From Isoetes taiwanensis (Eukaryota; Streptophyta; Lycopodiopsida; Isoetales; Isoetaceae): DNA of 64,000 nt. The stretch is taken from the NCBI GenBank assembly GCA_021234155.1, contig JAJEKV010000059.1, forward strand, positions 4,883,629 through 4,947,628. The letters are read 5' to 3'. Under the pieces are notes generated by a model. It made no database searches. It saw nothing but the letters and a program-made list of their open reading frames with translations, and was not told the origin of the DNA. Shown piece after piece: positions 21,902 to 32,350 of the stretch. The position numbers and the translations under genes were made by a program. Within the stretch, counting starts at the first letter, position 1, and every line of letters begins with the position of its first letter.

Positions 21902-23160
21902 AGTGCAGGTCTCAACACGCAGTTCAACTTCTTCAAATGCAGGGAGTTCAGCGGGAAGCTGTTCTTCAAAAGCCGTTGGAGTTGCCAGTTGAAGCAAACG
22001 CAATTCTTCAAATCACAGTTACAACTCGAAATCTACAGAAGATCTAAAAAAATCTACAAAAGCTGACCAAACCTTGTAATTTTTATCTTCTATTTATAAT
22101 AAGTTGATTGCCTAGTGTTATTTTTAGTGGGGATGGGACTAAATGTGCATTTTTATGGGTGTGAGCAAAGATATGTGCATTACTTGATTGAAACTTGTAG
22201 AATCAATGCTTAGCCGTAGCTTTGTAAAAATGCAATACTACTTGAGGGGGGAAAGGGGGACCAATGTCGGGACTGCCGATTTTGCGGAAGGGAGCACCTG
22301 CTTCCCTTCCTCGACAAAATAGAAATAGGGGAGCGGCAACGTTCCAAACCTATAATCTTGAAGATGCAATAAAATAGAAGTAGCGTTGCGTTTTTGGGCT
22401 GGCATGCATTTTGGCAGCGTTGCGTGGCAGCCTCTATAATGCAGAATGGAAGTTGCAATGGTTAGGCAACCTTGGCAATATGTAATTTGTAAAAACTAAC
22501 ACACAACAAGAATTACAATAGTAGGAAAAAGAAGGGAGCGTAATGCCTACCTATAGTTTGATTGAATATAATATATACATCAAAATCAACAACGTAAGAA
22601 TAGTGTAAATGCCGAATACCCTTTTTTTTCACCCTATGGAGTGACTTAAGGATCGCATATGGAAATTAAGGCCATCAAAATAGGATTAATCATATGGCTT
22701 GGCACCCTTGGAGATCCTTATAGGATTCATGATATTTTGTTTCTTATAGAATAGAATTCATGATATTTTGTTTCGAATTTAAATAAGGGCATGAATTTAA
22801 ATAAATAAAAAACATTCTGGTATGTTTGCCGAAAACCTGGTTGCACAGAACCCTAACCCTATTATCTCTGGAACTGAATGCGGTGGAGCAGCCGAGAGCG
22901 CTTTCGGCTCTTCCTCGGTGAATGGCGTCTTCGAAGTAGTCAATAGGGGTTTGCCCACACCTTTTCAATGCCTGCAGAGTTGTTATTTGGTTAAGATGTG
23001 ATGTGCATCTATTCTTCTGTGTTTTTTTTCTTATTCTGTTGAGTTGCTTACCTCTGGGAGGTTTTATTTTGTAGTTCTTGCGGATTTATCGGCATTCGAC
23101 ATGTCTATTATCTCAATATTTGCACGGTATGATGCCTTTTCTCTTATAAAAGCTCTTACA
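21902..23160. other. Flank of the TRIM and gene-free DNA
   Basis: Just after the TRIM a Q-rich frame continues (VQLLQMQGVQREAVLQKPLE) to a stop near 22047 and may be the remainder of the frame interrupted at 21421. The rest to 23160 shows no gene. Overlapping short frames near 22210-22460 are unsupported. Confidence 0.35.
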
Positions 23161-23176
23161 TTCTAGATAGGTGACT

Positions 23177-23527
23177 TATGGAGCGAATGCGTACTGAGGC
23201 AACAATGCCGGAAGAAAGGCCACCTGTGAATCTTGGTCGTGCATTTAAGGTAAAACAGAATGCCTCCTGTGCAAGACTGCTGGCAAAATGCCTCAAACAG
23301 AAGAAAGAGGGGCAGGAAATTGCATGTATCTAAATGCAAATTTATCATGAGACTGAGTATGAATACTTTTTGCAGAGTCACATGGCTGAAATGTTTGCTT
23401 TTCATGCAACAATGATGGCCAACACACTAGGGACTTCAATATTGGTGTTCACTCGTAGCGGTATCATGGCAACACTTCTAAGTCATTACCGGCTTGTCGG
23501 AACTGTATTTGCTTTCACAAACGAGTA
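23177..23527 (+). pseudogene. Plastid pyruvate kinase fragment, two exons
   Basis: Exon one (about 23177-23249) reads RMRTEATMPEERPPVNLGRA then FK and ends at a GTAAAA donor. Exon two (23376 to about 23527), after TTTTTGCAG, reads SHMAEMFAFHATMMANTLGT, SILVFTRSGIMATLLSHYR and GTVFAFTNE. This is the C-terminal allosteric domain of plastid pyruvate kinase alpha-type isozymes (family: MSEMFAFHATMMANTLGTS). The catalytic barrel is missing upstream and the last ~80 residues are missing downstream, so it cannot make an enzyme. The spacing and phase of the splice sites are intact, so this is a genomic copy. Confidence 0.9.
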
Positions 23528-23529
23528 TG

Positions 23530-24739
23530 ATTTGAGCTTTACTCCTCTTATTTCTTGTTTTTTGGCCTGTGATCTATTTAAAATAGACATTGGAAATGCC
23601 ATATTTTTTGTGAAGCTTTTGAATTTGGAAACTTCATGATACAGACTAGCTGAGTAATGTGCATGGTTTTTTTGGTTCAGAAAGAAGGTGTTGTTTTTCT
23701 TGTACACAATTTTTTTGTAACTGCCATTGATCCTTCTAAAAACTTTGTGTGGTATTGAGCCTCGTTTTGAATTGCAGATGTTGAAGAATGAAGCTTGGCT
23801 ACCTTCCAAATTAGTAACCTCAGAATGATGTTTCTGTCTAAGAAATTGTATTGTGTGACAGTATTTCCTGCATTTTCAGAAGTCACGCGCAGGCATAGGC
23901 TCTTCATTTTCGAGAAGCGCACCAATATTTATGCTTGGTTCTTGCAATGTTTACTCGTTATTTTGATTTTTGTCTTTGAGTTACTGATTTGTTGGATAAA
24001 TATTTGAAGCTTATCTTTACTCCTTATCTGTTTCTTATTTCATTTTCGAATGCTACATATGAGACTTCACTATGAGACCACTTTTCACTATGGAGGTAGC
24101 AATTGAGACTTCACTTTTCACTCTGGAGGTAGCAAATGTCTTTATCCCTTTATTCTTCTTCATCTTGTGTGTGTTTCTGACCTTTTTATGGTTCGTGCTG
24201 CCATTATAAAGGATCAAAGGTCGAGTGCTTGGAATGACCATCTTACAGATTGCACTAGGTCACGCTCCCTTCCATTACAGATTGCACTAGGTCACACTCC
24301 CTTCCATTTTAGTGCACTAGTAGGTATATTCTTGTTAAGGCATTTTAGCTTATGAATTGCTCAATCTGAGTTTATTTGATATAATTTATTGTAAAACACA
24401 TGGTAAAGTTGTGGGTTCAACTCCCACATGTGCACATTTCCATTGTAGTCACAAAATTTGCCATCGCAGTAAAGATTAGATTGTTTAATTGTATTGGTTA
24501 ACTATTTGGTGTAAGAACAATCTAAACCATCTACGTTTACCACATTGGGTAACTAATTGGTGTCATGCAGAATAGCAATCTAAACCAACCACATTCACCA
24601 CATTGTCTCTAGATCAGGTTTACCACATTGTGGTATTATATTAATTAATCACTATCATTTTGACATATTAAGCATTAGTACAGATTATATATTTAAAGCT
24701 GTTATAAAGACCAACTACAACTATCACATTCTAGTACTA
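23530..24739. other. No gene; small tandem repeats
   Basis: Two copies of GAGACTTCACTxTxAG...CACTxTGGAGGTAGCAA-type sequence lie at about 24060-24135, and the duplicated GATTGCACTAGGTCACxCTC at about 24247 and 24280. GTGGGTTCAACTCCCAC near 24411 resembles a tRNA T-arm but no tRNA fits around it. No coding region supported. Confidence 0.5.
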
Positions 24740-25311
24740 CTAGTAATGGTGCCCAGCGTTGCTGGGCATATGTTGGGAGCCTGTAAGTTTTTGGTCGCAA
24801 AAGAAAAGCTTGCGGGAATAATCCAACTATTTAATTTTTTATTATAACGGAAACTTTTCAAAGGTATAACAATGTCTATAAGACATGTAGCTCCTTCATG
24901 TTAGATAGTGTTGCATCGGTATCTATCTGAGAGCTTTGAGTAGAACATGATGATGCTTGTTCATAGCAATTGTTAGGTCTCCACATTGCCACATGCTAAA
25001 AGTGGCACATATCATACCACAATGGCTCTGTGTCTCACCGGGTAGTGGGATTGAGAGATGCTTCAAGTACTGGACCCAACAGAACCTAAAAGCACTACAA
25101 TACAAATTGTTAATAAATCATCTTAAAATATCAACCTCATACGTTGTACTTGGTTTTCTTACTATTTTCGATGAAGGCCATTTGATAGCAAATTTGAAGG
25201 AACAGATTCTACCTATGTCTTCTTTTCAAGGAATTCATTATAATATTTGGGTGAGGGGCATTGGATGGCAAATACCGTTTCACCCATGTCTACAAATATT
25301 AATAACCAAAG

Positions 25312-25337
25312 TAATGGTACCGGCCTTTTGCCGGGCA
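25312..25337 (-). repeat. Degenerate second Helitron-type terminal hairpin
   Basis: The minus strand reads GCCCGGC-AAAA-GGCCGGT then ACCATTA, the same spacer as the intact family A ends, but CTAG is replaced by CTTTG. It lies 570 bases inside the 24740 terminus. It may mark an older element end or a tandem terminus. Confidence 0.5.
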
Positions 25338-25345
25338 TAAATTAG

Positions 25346-27160
25346 AACCTTTAATTTCTTTCTTTTTTTATTCTTTTTTTTTCTAACCCCTTCCTCCCTC
25401 CTTTTGCCTTCCCTTTCCCCTTTCCCCTTTCTTTCTCTTTTTCTTATCAGCTTTTTCCCTTTCTTTTTATCTTTCCCCCTCTTCCCATTTTTTCCACTAC
25501 TCTCTTTCCCTTTCCTTTTCCCCTTCCTCTTCCTTTTCCTTTTCCTTTTCCTTTTCTCTTTCCCGTTTCTCATGCATTTTTTTTTTTTCTCTTTTGCTTA
25601 CCTTTTCATGTGCCCTTTTCTTCCTTTCCCCCCACCTTCCTCTTGATCACGTGCCCTTTTCCCCATCTCTTTTCCCATTTCTCTCCCTCTTTTCCTCATG
25701 CTCTTTTTGTTTTCCCTTCTCCTTTTTCCACTTCTCTTTTCCTTTCAACTTTCCATTCCCCTTTTCATACATTCCCCACCCTTTTGCTTTTATATGTTCC
25801 CTTTTTTCCCTTTCCTTTCTTTTTCCCCTACCTTTACATTTTCCCTTTCCCCCCTTTTCGCTTTTCATATGCCTCTTTCCATTCCCTTTTCTCAATCTTT
25901 TTATGTACCCTTTTTTTTTTCTTTTCCCCATCCTCTTCCCCTTTTTTTCCTTTCCACTTTCTCCTTTTCTTGTTTCTTTTTTTTTCTTTTTCCTTTCCCA
26001 TACTCTTTTTTCCCTTTCTTTTTCTATTTCCTCACCCTTTCCCTCTTCCCTTTTTTTTCTCGTGGTGCCCTTTTCTCCTTCCTCTTTTCCTCTTTTCCTA
26101 TTCCTTGCTCCCTACCCTTTGTCTATTCTACTTTCCCCCCACCTTTTTTCTCATTTTTCCATTCTTTTCCCTCTTCATTTTTTTTCTCTCGATGCTCTTT
26201 TTTGCTTTCCTTTTTTCTTTCTTCACCCTTTCTCCTTTCCCTTTTTACACCCTTTCCTTTTTTCTTTTTTCTCTCGTTCCCTTTTCCCAAGTTCTCTTTT
26301 TCCCTTTTCCCCTCTCTTTTCCTTTTTACTTTTCTTTTTTCCCATAGACTTTGCAACCTTTTTCTTATTTTCCCTTACCTTTTTCTCCTTTTCTCACCTT
26401 TACTTCTTACCCTTCTCATGGTTCTTTTTTCCGTTCCCTTTCCCCTCGCCTATTCTATTCCTTTTCTATTTTCTTTTATCTTTCCATTTTCCTTTTCTCC
26501 TTCTCTTTCCTTTTTCCTCTTACCTTTCTTTTATTCCTTTTCCTTTTCCCTTTTCCTTTTCCCTTTTCCCTTTTCCTTTTTTCCCTTTCATCGTTGTTCC
26601 TTTTCCCTTCCCCTCTTCCTTTTCCCTTTTCCCTTTCATCGTTTTTCATTTTCCCTTCCCTTTTCCTTTTCCCTTTTCCCTTTTCCCTTTTCCCTTTTCC
26701 CTTTTCCCTTTCATCGTTTTTCCTTTTCCCTTCCCCTTTTCCTTTTCCCTTTTCCCTTTTCCCTTTCATCATTTTTCCTTTTCCCTCCCCCCTTTTCCGT
26801 TTCCCTTTTTCCGTTTTCCCTTTCATCGTTTTCCTTTTTCCTTTTCCTTTTCCTTTTCCGTTTTCCCTTTTCCCTTTCATCTTTTTTTCCTTTTCCCTTC
26901 CCCTTTTCCTTTTACCTTTTTCCCTTTCATCGTTTTCCCTTTTCCCTTTTCCCTTTCATCGTTTTTCCTTTTCCCTTCCCTTTTAATTTTCCCTTTTCCT
27001 TTTCCCTTTCATCGTTTTTTCCTTTTCCTTCCCTTCCCTTTTTCCCTTTTCCCCTTCCCTTTCCCTTTCCTTTTCCCTTTCCCTTTCCCTTTCCTTTCCC
27101 TTTCCCTTTCCCTTTCCCTTTTCCTTTTCCTTTTTCCTTTTCCCTTTCATATTGAAGCCA
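25346..27160. repeat. 1.8-kb polypyrimidine (CCCTTTT-type) tract
   Basis: Nearly every base on the plus strand is C or T, in variable CCCTTTT/CCTTTT units. From 26586 to 27015 a higher-order repeat appears: nine TTTCATC anchors (26586, 26635, 26709, 26764, 26821, 26875, 26925, 26954, 27007) spaced mostly 49-57 bases apart. Long open frames across the tract arise only because CT-only sequence has no stop codons. Mirror-symmetric homopyrimidine DNA can form intramolecular triplexes. Confidence 0.95.
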
Positions 27161-27397
27161 TAGTCAAGATGAAATTTTAGTTGAAGACACGCACACATCA
27201 TCTCCACCATTGGTCAATCAAATCCTCGACCGTCCGATTTAGGGTGCGGTCCATTACACAACATTATAATATAAGATGTCCACATATCAGTAAAGATAGA
27301 TGTGACCAAATATCATCCCAAAGCAGAGTTTCATTAAAGTTGGAATTCTGAAGACAAGTTGGAATAATTTTTATATAGTATACCTTGGAGGGTTATG

Positions 27398-27530
27398 TAT
27401 ACCTCAATACTTATAGTATGGTTATGTGTATTACAAAAGGTTATGTATACCTGTTGCATACTAGTATACCTCAATACATATAGTATGGTTATGTGTATTA
27501 CAAAAGGTTATATATACCTGTTGTATACTA
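27398..27530. repeat. Two tandem copies of a 67-base repeat
   Basis: TATACCTCAATAC followed by TATAGTATGGTTATGTGTAT occurs at 27398 and again at 27465. It lies just outside the inferred 5' end of the 24.7-kb Helitron. Confidence 0.85.
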
Positions 27531-27889
27531 ACACAACCAGATTACAACAAGATGATAAGTACTATTATTCTTCTACTCTTACTATTATGAATCAACAGAA
27601 CCAGCAGAAGGCGCATGCCGGCTAAATAAATCTAGGTTGCTCTTTTTGTGACCACAACTACTTAGAGCCAAAGCAAATAGGATGTATCCTGAAACAAGAC
27701 TAAGTGAAGTAGCTGGTCTTGAATGATTACAATGCAATACCACTGCCCTGCTCACCCACATCGAACCTAAGCAATAAGACCTGAACCTTGTGGGGATATT
27801 GCTTCTTTCATGTTTAAAAAACCAGGGCAATCTTTGCAGGCATACATAAGCTTTTCCAATGAAATAAAGAGAGCCAAGTTATAACAAAA

Positions 27890-28050
27890 AAGCATAAATC
27901 TGCAGTGAGTGCAGCATAGCTGCAATGAGTGCAGCAACAAATTCTGCATAAATCTGCAGTGAGTGCAGCATAGCTGCAATGAGTGCAGCAACAAATTCCC
28001 AGGTTGCAGTGAGTGCAACCATTCCTTACATAACCACAGTGAGTGCAGCC
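27890..28050. repeat. GAGTGCAGC tandem repeats
   Basis: A unit of about 57 bases with two TGCAxTGAGTGCAGC cores is present twice (about 27890-28000) and is followed by two further single cores near 28005 and 28038. Short open frames here are repeat artefacts. Confidence 0.85.
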
Positions 28051-28390
28051 ATCTAAGTGTCTAGAATCTGTTTATCTGAAAGCCCCTGACTCCATCTATA
28101 TGCACAAAAGCAAGTGACATACCACAGGGAGTAGCGTCCAGACTGAGCTCGTTCATGTTGATAACGCCTTAGCTTCCTCCTAAAGGACCTATTGCTGCCA
28201 CCATACATAAAGAACTGCAGTCCCAAGCATGCATCCATGTCGTACCCATCAGAATGAAAGCATATGATCTGCTCAGAAATCCCCTTCAATCCCGATAGAA
28301 GCAAAGCGAAGCTGAGCTGTATCGGGAGCTTTGCTGCTAAGAGATCAAATCGCATAAGCACGAACTGAAAATACCTTGCCTTACCTAAGT

Positions 28391-28650
28391 CACAACCATC
28401 CAAGAGGGCAGATTGCAGAAGTAGCGGCTATACTCCAGCATATCTTTCCCATTGTAAAAGACTTAGAAAGAAAAGCCATTTTAGGAACTGCCACGGATTT
28501 GGAAAAAGCAGCAGCAGCTAAAACGCTGCTCTTCCAGCCAGAGTCATGCCTCTTGGTCCTGCAAGGAACGGGCGGCCGCCGCCGCCGCCCTAGTCTGTGC
28601 CTAGGGTTTCCATACCAGCCTCAACATCCTCCATGTAAACAACTGTTTAT
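28391..28650 (+). CDS. Possible exon of unknown protein
   Basis: An open block reads HNHPRGQIAEVAAILQHIFP, IVKDLERKAILGTATDLEKA and AAAAKTLL, then becomes Arg-rich through a GGCCGCCGCCGCCGCC run. The first 55 residues look like genuine helical protein. I do not recognise it and find no partner exon. The opposite strand also has an open frame of 116 codons upstream (28053-28403). Confidence 0.25.
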
Positions 28651-28659
28651 CATTTAAGT

Positions 28660-30255
28660 TACGTATTGGATTTGTCTTTCAATTTGATAATGTTATAACC
28701 TAACTAAGAGTTGGGGCGTGAGATTTCGAAGGTTTCTTCTCTAATTTGGTTTTGGGTTTTGCTTGCTAGAGTTGCATGTGCTCGTGAATTTGAATGTTAG
28801 GTATTTCGTGACATAGTCATGCAGTGCTGTGGTTTGGTTTGGTTGCAGTGGTTTGGTTTTGAGCATGTTTTAAGAAATGACACTGTAAAGTACCAGAATT
28901 ATGACACTAACCTAGACTTCTTGAAGCCGAAAGTTTATGTGAACAGCTCCTAGAAAATTTGATTGAGAGATTGGGTGATGTATAGACGAACCTGTAAAGA
29001 ATAATATGTGGAGAGTCATTTTTATTGCATAGGGCAGCAAGGGAAAGCAAATAAAAAATAAGGACAGCCCATACTTGATACTTCTCCAACGAAACTACGC
29101 ACCTTAGATAACTTGGTTTACAAGCCATAGCATCGAGAAAAAGGCTATTCTAAATAGCCAACCAGATAATATTAACCAAAGAAAGATGGCACTCTGAAAA
29201 ATCAATAGATGAGAATCAGTAACCATCATAGACATCTTTTCACGTAATAAAAATGTAAGAAATAATTTAAATTGCTAAAGCACATAAAGCAGAAAAAACA
29301 GCATAAGAAAGAAGACAACATATTAAAAGCCTAAATAAGCAGAATTGTCAATTTTCCTAACCAAATATAAAATTTATGCACCGGAAAGATGCATGTATAT
29401 TATTTTTGTGCTATAAAACCAAGGTGAGCTGATAAACAGAACTCAAAATCTTTGCAGTCCCTTTGTTCAGCTTTGCCAAATTACTGGCAGAACAAATAAT
29501 CGACGAGCAGATCTATTGACAGACATTATAATGCACTGGCCTTCAACAAACAGAGCGTAGAGTCCATCTGGAGGCGTTCCTTACATGACAATACCATTGT
29601 CAGGTGCAGCTAAGTAGTTTAGGGTGACGATGGATGATTCAGCACGTGGTCTTTTTGTTTGCAAACGTAGGACTATGTTTTTGCAAAGTTTAAGGAGGTC
29701 CATCTTCCTGCCTTGAAAATCTTATCTAGTTCAAACAATTTTCCATATTGGATAATCTTAAAAATATTGCAAGACCTAGCCAGAAAGAAATGCAATCTCA
29801 TTAGATTTTACAAAACGTGTGCCATACATTCTATGCACGTGGAATTGGAACGTAAGAACGACAAACCTTTGTGACATTAAGGATTTTCAGGGGCCTCTAA
29901 GCTGAAGGTGGAATGTATCATCCGGATGGGCAATGCCACAGAAACATCAACATCATGGCAGATCAACATTTTGATAAAAACTCATGTCTTCAAAATTAGT
30001 GACCTTAACTATTATATTTTTGTCTGAAACTTGAGATATGGCATAGGGAGTGCAAAATATTCAAAAAACTTGTTAGAGGTTTTGTTTGCATGTACTGTAA
30101 ACCCCATCCAAGGAAAGCGCATAATAAAATTACCTTGAGTCCAGCAGGTAGATCCTAACCGGCCGAAGTCGGTTTTGGATCTCCATTCCGTTTCCAGTTT
30201 CCACCTGTTGTGACACCAGTTGACCGCGATATCCATTCTAAATATTGTCTTCAAT
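28660..30255. other. Gene-free AT-rich DNA
   Basis: No coding, RNA or repeat feature that I can support. Confidence 0.5.
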
Positions 30256-30259
30256 ATAT

Positions 30260-30586
30260 CTAAATATTCAACCATTGGTTGTAAATCATATAAGCACTAT
30301 TCTTCTGAACCACAGCAATGGAATCTAACCCCTCATTGAACATCACAAATTGAATTTTTTCACCACGTTGCAAATCCTGTTGTTTAGTGCATTCATGCAC
30401 CAAATGGTAAGCAATATCCTTAAAGATATGCAGCCCCTGTTGCTGCATAGTTGTTGCAAGACTTGAGCCCTTCATCTGGCCAAGTTGAGTTTCCAAATGA
30501 TCTGTAGTTGAAGACTTTTTGACAAAGTTATTAGTTTGAGAAGATTCGAAGTGCTCTGTGTTTTGTTGTGTCAAGAGGTAGGTCAA
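30260..30586 (-). CDS. Unassigned 108-codon open frame
   Basis: The frame starts MTYLLTQQNTEHFESS and includes LVHECTKQQDLQRGEKIQF. Composition is Q-rich and helical, with no domain I can name. It lies downstream (minus strand) of the PPR gene remnants, in the same orientation. It could be a relic exon or chance. Confidence 0.2.
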   Translation of the reverse strand: MTYLLTQQNTEHFESSQTNNFVKKSSTTDHLETQLGQMKGSSLATTMQQQGLHIFKDIAYHLVHECTKQQDLQRGEKIQFVMFNEGLDSIAVVQKNSAYMIYNQWLNI

Positions 30587-30737
30587 TTGAAGTTAAACAT
30601 AAAGTATGTTCAGATCCACAAACTAAAGAAATCTATCATCAGTCGGAAATTTTGGCCATTGAAATGATGAAAACTGGATTCTGCCTGATACGCTGGCAGC
30701 TATAAGAGGCACCATTTTGTTACCACATTTCTGCCAT

Positions 30738-30882
30738 CAATTTCTTTATCCTTGCTACATTGTCCACCTGCCAAATATTGACACAAGGGCCACATGGGTG
30801 TAGCTGAATAATATGTTCTGCAGTAGATCACTGCAAGCTGCGAATAATGGTGGATTTTGGATGCCACTAACATAATTGTCCA
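30738..30882 (-). pseudogene. Second, displaced copy of a PPR E-domain segment
   Basis: The minus strand reads AEHIIQLHPCGPCVNIW then VDNVARIKKLMAEMW. This corresponds to the E motif of plant PPR proteins and is the sister of AAEHVIELEPSNAGPYVLLS at 42965-42803. In a normal PPR-DYW gene the E segment precedes the DYW domain, but here it lies after it, so it is a duplicated, diverged piece and not part of the gene at 31000-31400. Confidence 0.6.
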
Positions 30883-30999
30883 CAGTATAGCATTAAGTTT
30901 GAGTTACATCGCACATCAGCTCGCTCACCAAGCGGCTTAAACTAACAGGTGGCATCGAGCTTTCTATTTGTTATGTAGATGAGCTAAAATCACCAAGTA

Positions 31000-31400
31000 A
31001 TCTCCACATGAGCATTCCCCGGCTTTGAAGAGATGGAATCGCTTGTATCTCTTACAAGAATTTCCGCGGTGGACCATTTGAGATATGAACTTTGCAAATA
31101 TGATGATCTATGCATACTTTCGAAGATTCTTAATAATGCGTAATGGTGTTCCAGGTGGTGTGTTAAGCAGGCCGAAGGCAATAGCCAACTTTTCACTGTG
31201 GTAACAAAATGATGCTTCTTCTTCTACATCCCAAAGAGCTGCCCCGTTATTAGGTAGATACCCATTTTCTATCATTTCAATGTTCAACTTTTTCAACTGA
31301 GCATAAATCTCTTTAGTTTGTGGATGTGACCGATCTTCTGCAGAAAATTCATGCACATCATTTCTAACTTCAATTGAGCTACAGCCACGTCTTATCCTCA
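31000..31400 (-). pseudogene. PPR protein, E+ and DYW deaminase region (3' part of split gene)
   Basis: The minus strand reads RRGCSSIEVRNDVHEFSAED, RSHPQTKEIYAQLKKLNIEM, then DVEEEASFCYHSEKLAIAFG and NTPPGTPLRIIKNL. After disrupted sequence it reads IFAKFISQMVHR and HLFKAGECSCGDYL. This is the DYW cytidine deaminase-like domain of organellar RNA-editing PPR proteins. The HxE zinc/catalytic motif (HSEKLA) and the C-terminal CxCGDY are present. The central CxxCH region is broken by a stop and frameshift, and the final W is L. The Gypsy element starts at 31401 and separates this from its E domain at 42803. Confidence 0.88.
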
Positions 31401-31992
31401 TGTTTGGGGTCTGGGTTCGGGAACTCCTGGAAGACAGCCCTCTCTGAGGACCCGTGGATCTAACAGGAGAGTCCGGGAGACTATGTCACGCGGGATTTGC
31501 AAGAAGAGAACAAGAAGAAGAAAACAGAACCAGGAGAACAATGAGAGGAAAATGATAAGCTTCCTTGATATCAATGATGAACATACATGAGCTCTCGAAA
31601 TGGAGAAAAGACTGAAAAGAGACAAGACTCAAAACTCATCTAAACTCTCATGTGCTAGCTCTACTCATATATATAGTACAATGGCCTTTGGCCCAATATA
31701 GACACTCTGGTGATCTCGGTCTTGGACTCACGGAAGGAGGCCTGATTTGAGGAAATCTTTGGCGGTGCCTCTTGAAGTGCCTAGAATCATCTTGTGACGC
31801 GAGGCGGTGTGAGGCCATCACTTGTCTCGAAGCGCCTCTTGGTACTGACCAGGGCTTTGATTGCGTGGTTCATGCTGCTTGGTCTTCTGCTGGGTCTTTG
31901 ACAGCTGACCCGTGGTTGACTGTGGATCCTTGTTCTTGACCTGATCCGTCGTATGCATGAATAGTCATGTACCAGGAGGCACAGGACTAACA
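31401..31992 (-). repeat. Gypsy 3' LTR
   Basis: This 592-bp copy matches 42229-42802. The central part (roughly LTR positions 90-330) shows only about two substitutions. The outer GC-rich parts differ mainly by one- to four-base indels. Terminal bases are TG and CA. Confidence 0.95.
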
Positions 31993-32009
31993 CTCTCCCC
32001 CACCAAACG
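31993..32009 (-). other. Gypsy polypurine tract
   Basis: On the minus strand GTTTGGTGGGGGAGAG lies directly before the 3' LTR start TGTTAG. This is the expected plus-strand primer site and confirms minus orientation. Confidence 0.85.
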
Positions 32010-32350
32010 ACACTCAGTGTGAAGAAAAGGAGGAAGTGTTTACGGTAGGGAAGCCATCTGGTTCGAAAGTGATCCTCTCCGGGGTGAGGGCCGGGCACCA
32101 TTATGGTACTTGCCAATGAGATCTGGCGTGTTTGAAGAGCGGGGAGGAGTGTTGAGGCCAAGGCGGGATCTGCATCAATAAGAAACCTAGATCGCACCAT
32201 GTCTTCAAAGGGCGACATGGGCGTCTGAAGAAATAAACCGGCATTCCATGAGCGGGCGGTCACGGGAGGCGAAGGCACCTGGCGTTGGCATTCGGATTGC
32301 AGTGAAAAATGGGACGCTGCCGATTTAAGGAGCCGAAAGCAAGATGCATT

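Larger units (their letters stand above)
24740..27385 (-). mobile_element. Non-autonomous Helitron of family A (boundaries partly inferred)
   Basis: The 3' end on the minus strand is well defined: hairpin GCCCAGC-AAC-GCTGGGC (24767-24751), spacer ACCATTA, CTAG (24743-24740), then T. At about 27385-27370 the minus strand reads GGTATACTATATAAAAATT, close to the TCTATACTATATAAAA start common in plant Helitrons, though the leading TC is not exact. If this is the 5' end the element is about 2.6 kb and carries no gene. Most of it is the polypyrimidine tract. A second degenerate terminal hairpin lies at 25312-25337. Confidence 0.5.

Noticed and set aside
24395-24432. tRNA-like T-arm GTGGGTTCAACTCCCAC
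   Set aside because: No D-arm, anticodon arm or matching acceptor stem can be placed upstream at the right spacing.
25594-27180. 528- and 485-codon Phe/Pro/Ser/Leu-rich open frames
   Set aside because: They cross the polypyrimidine tract, where C and T alone cannot form stop codons; all three frames are open and composition is pure low complexity.
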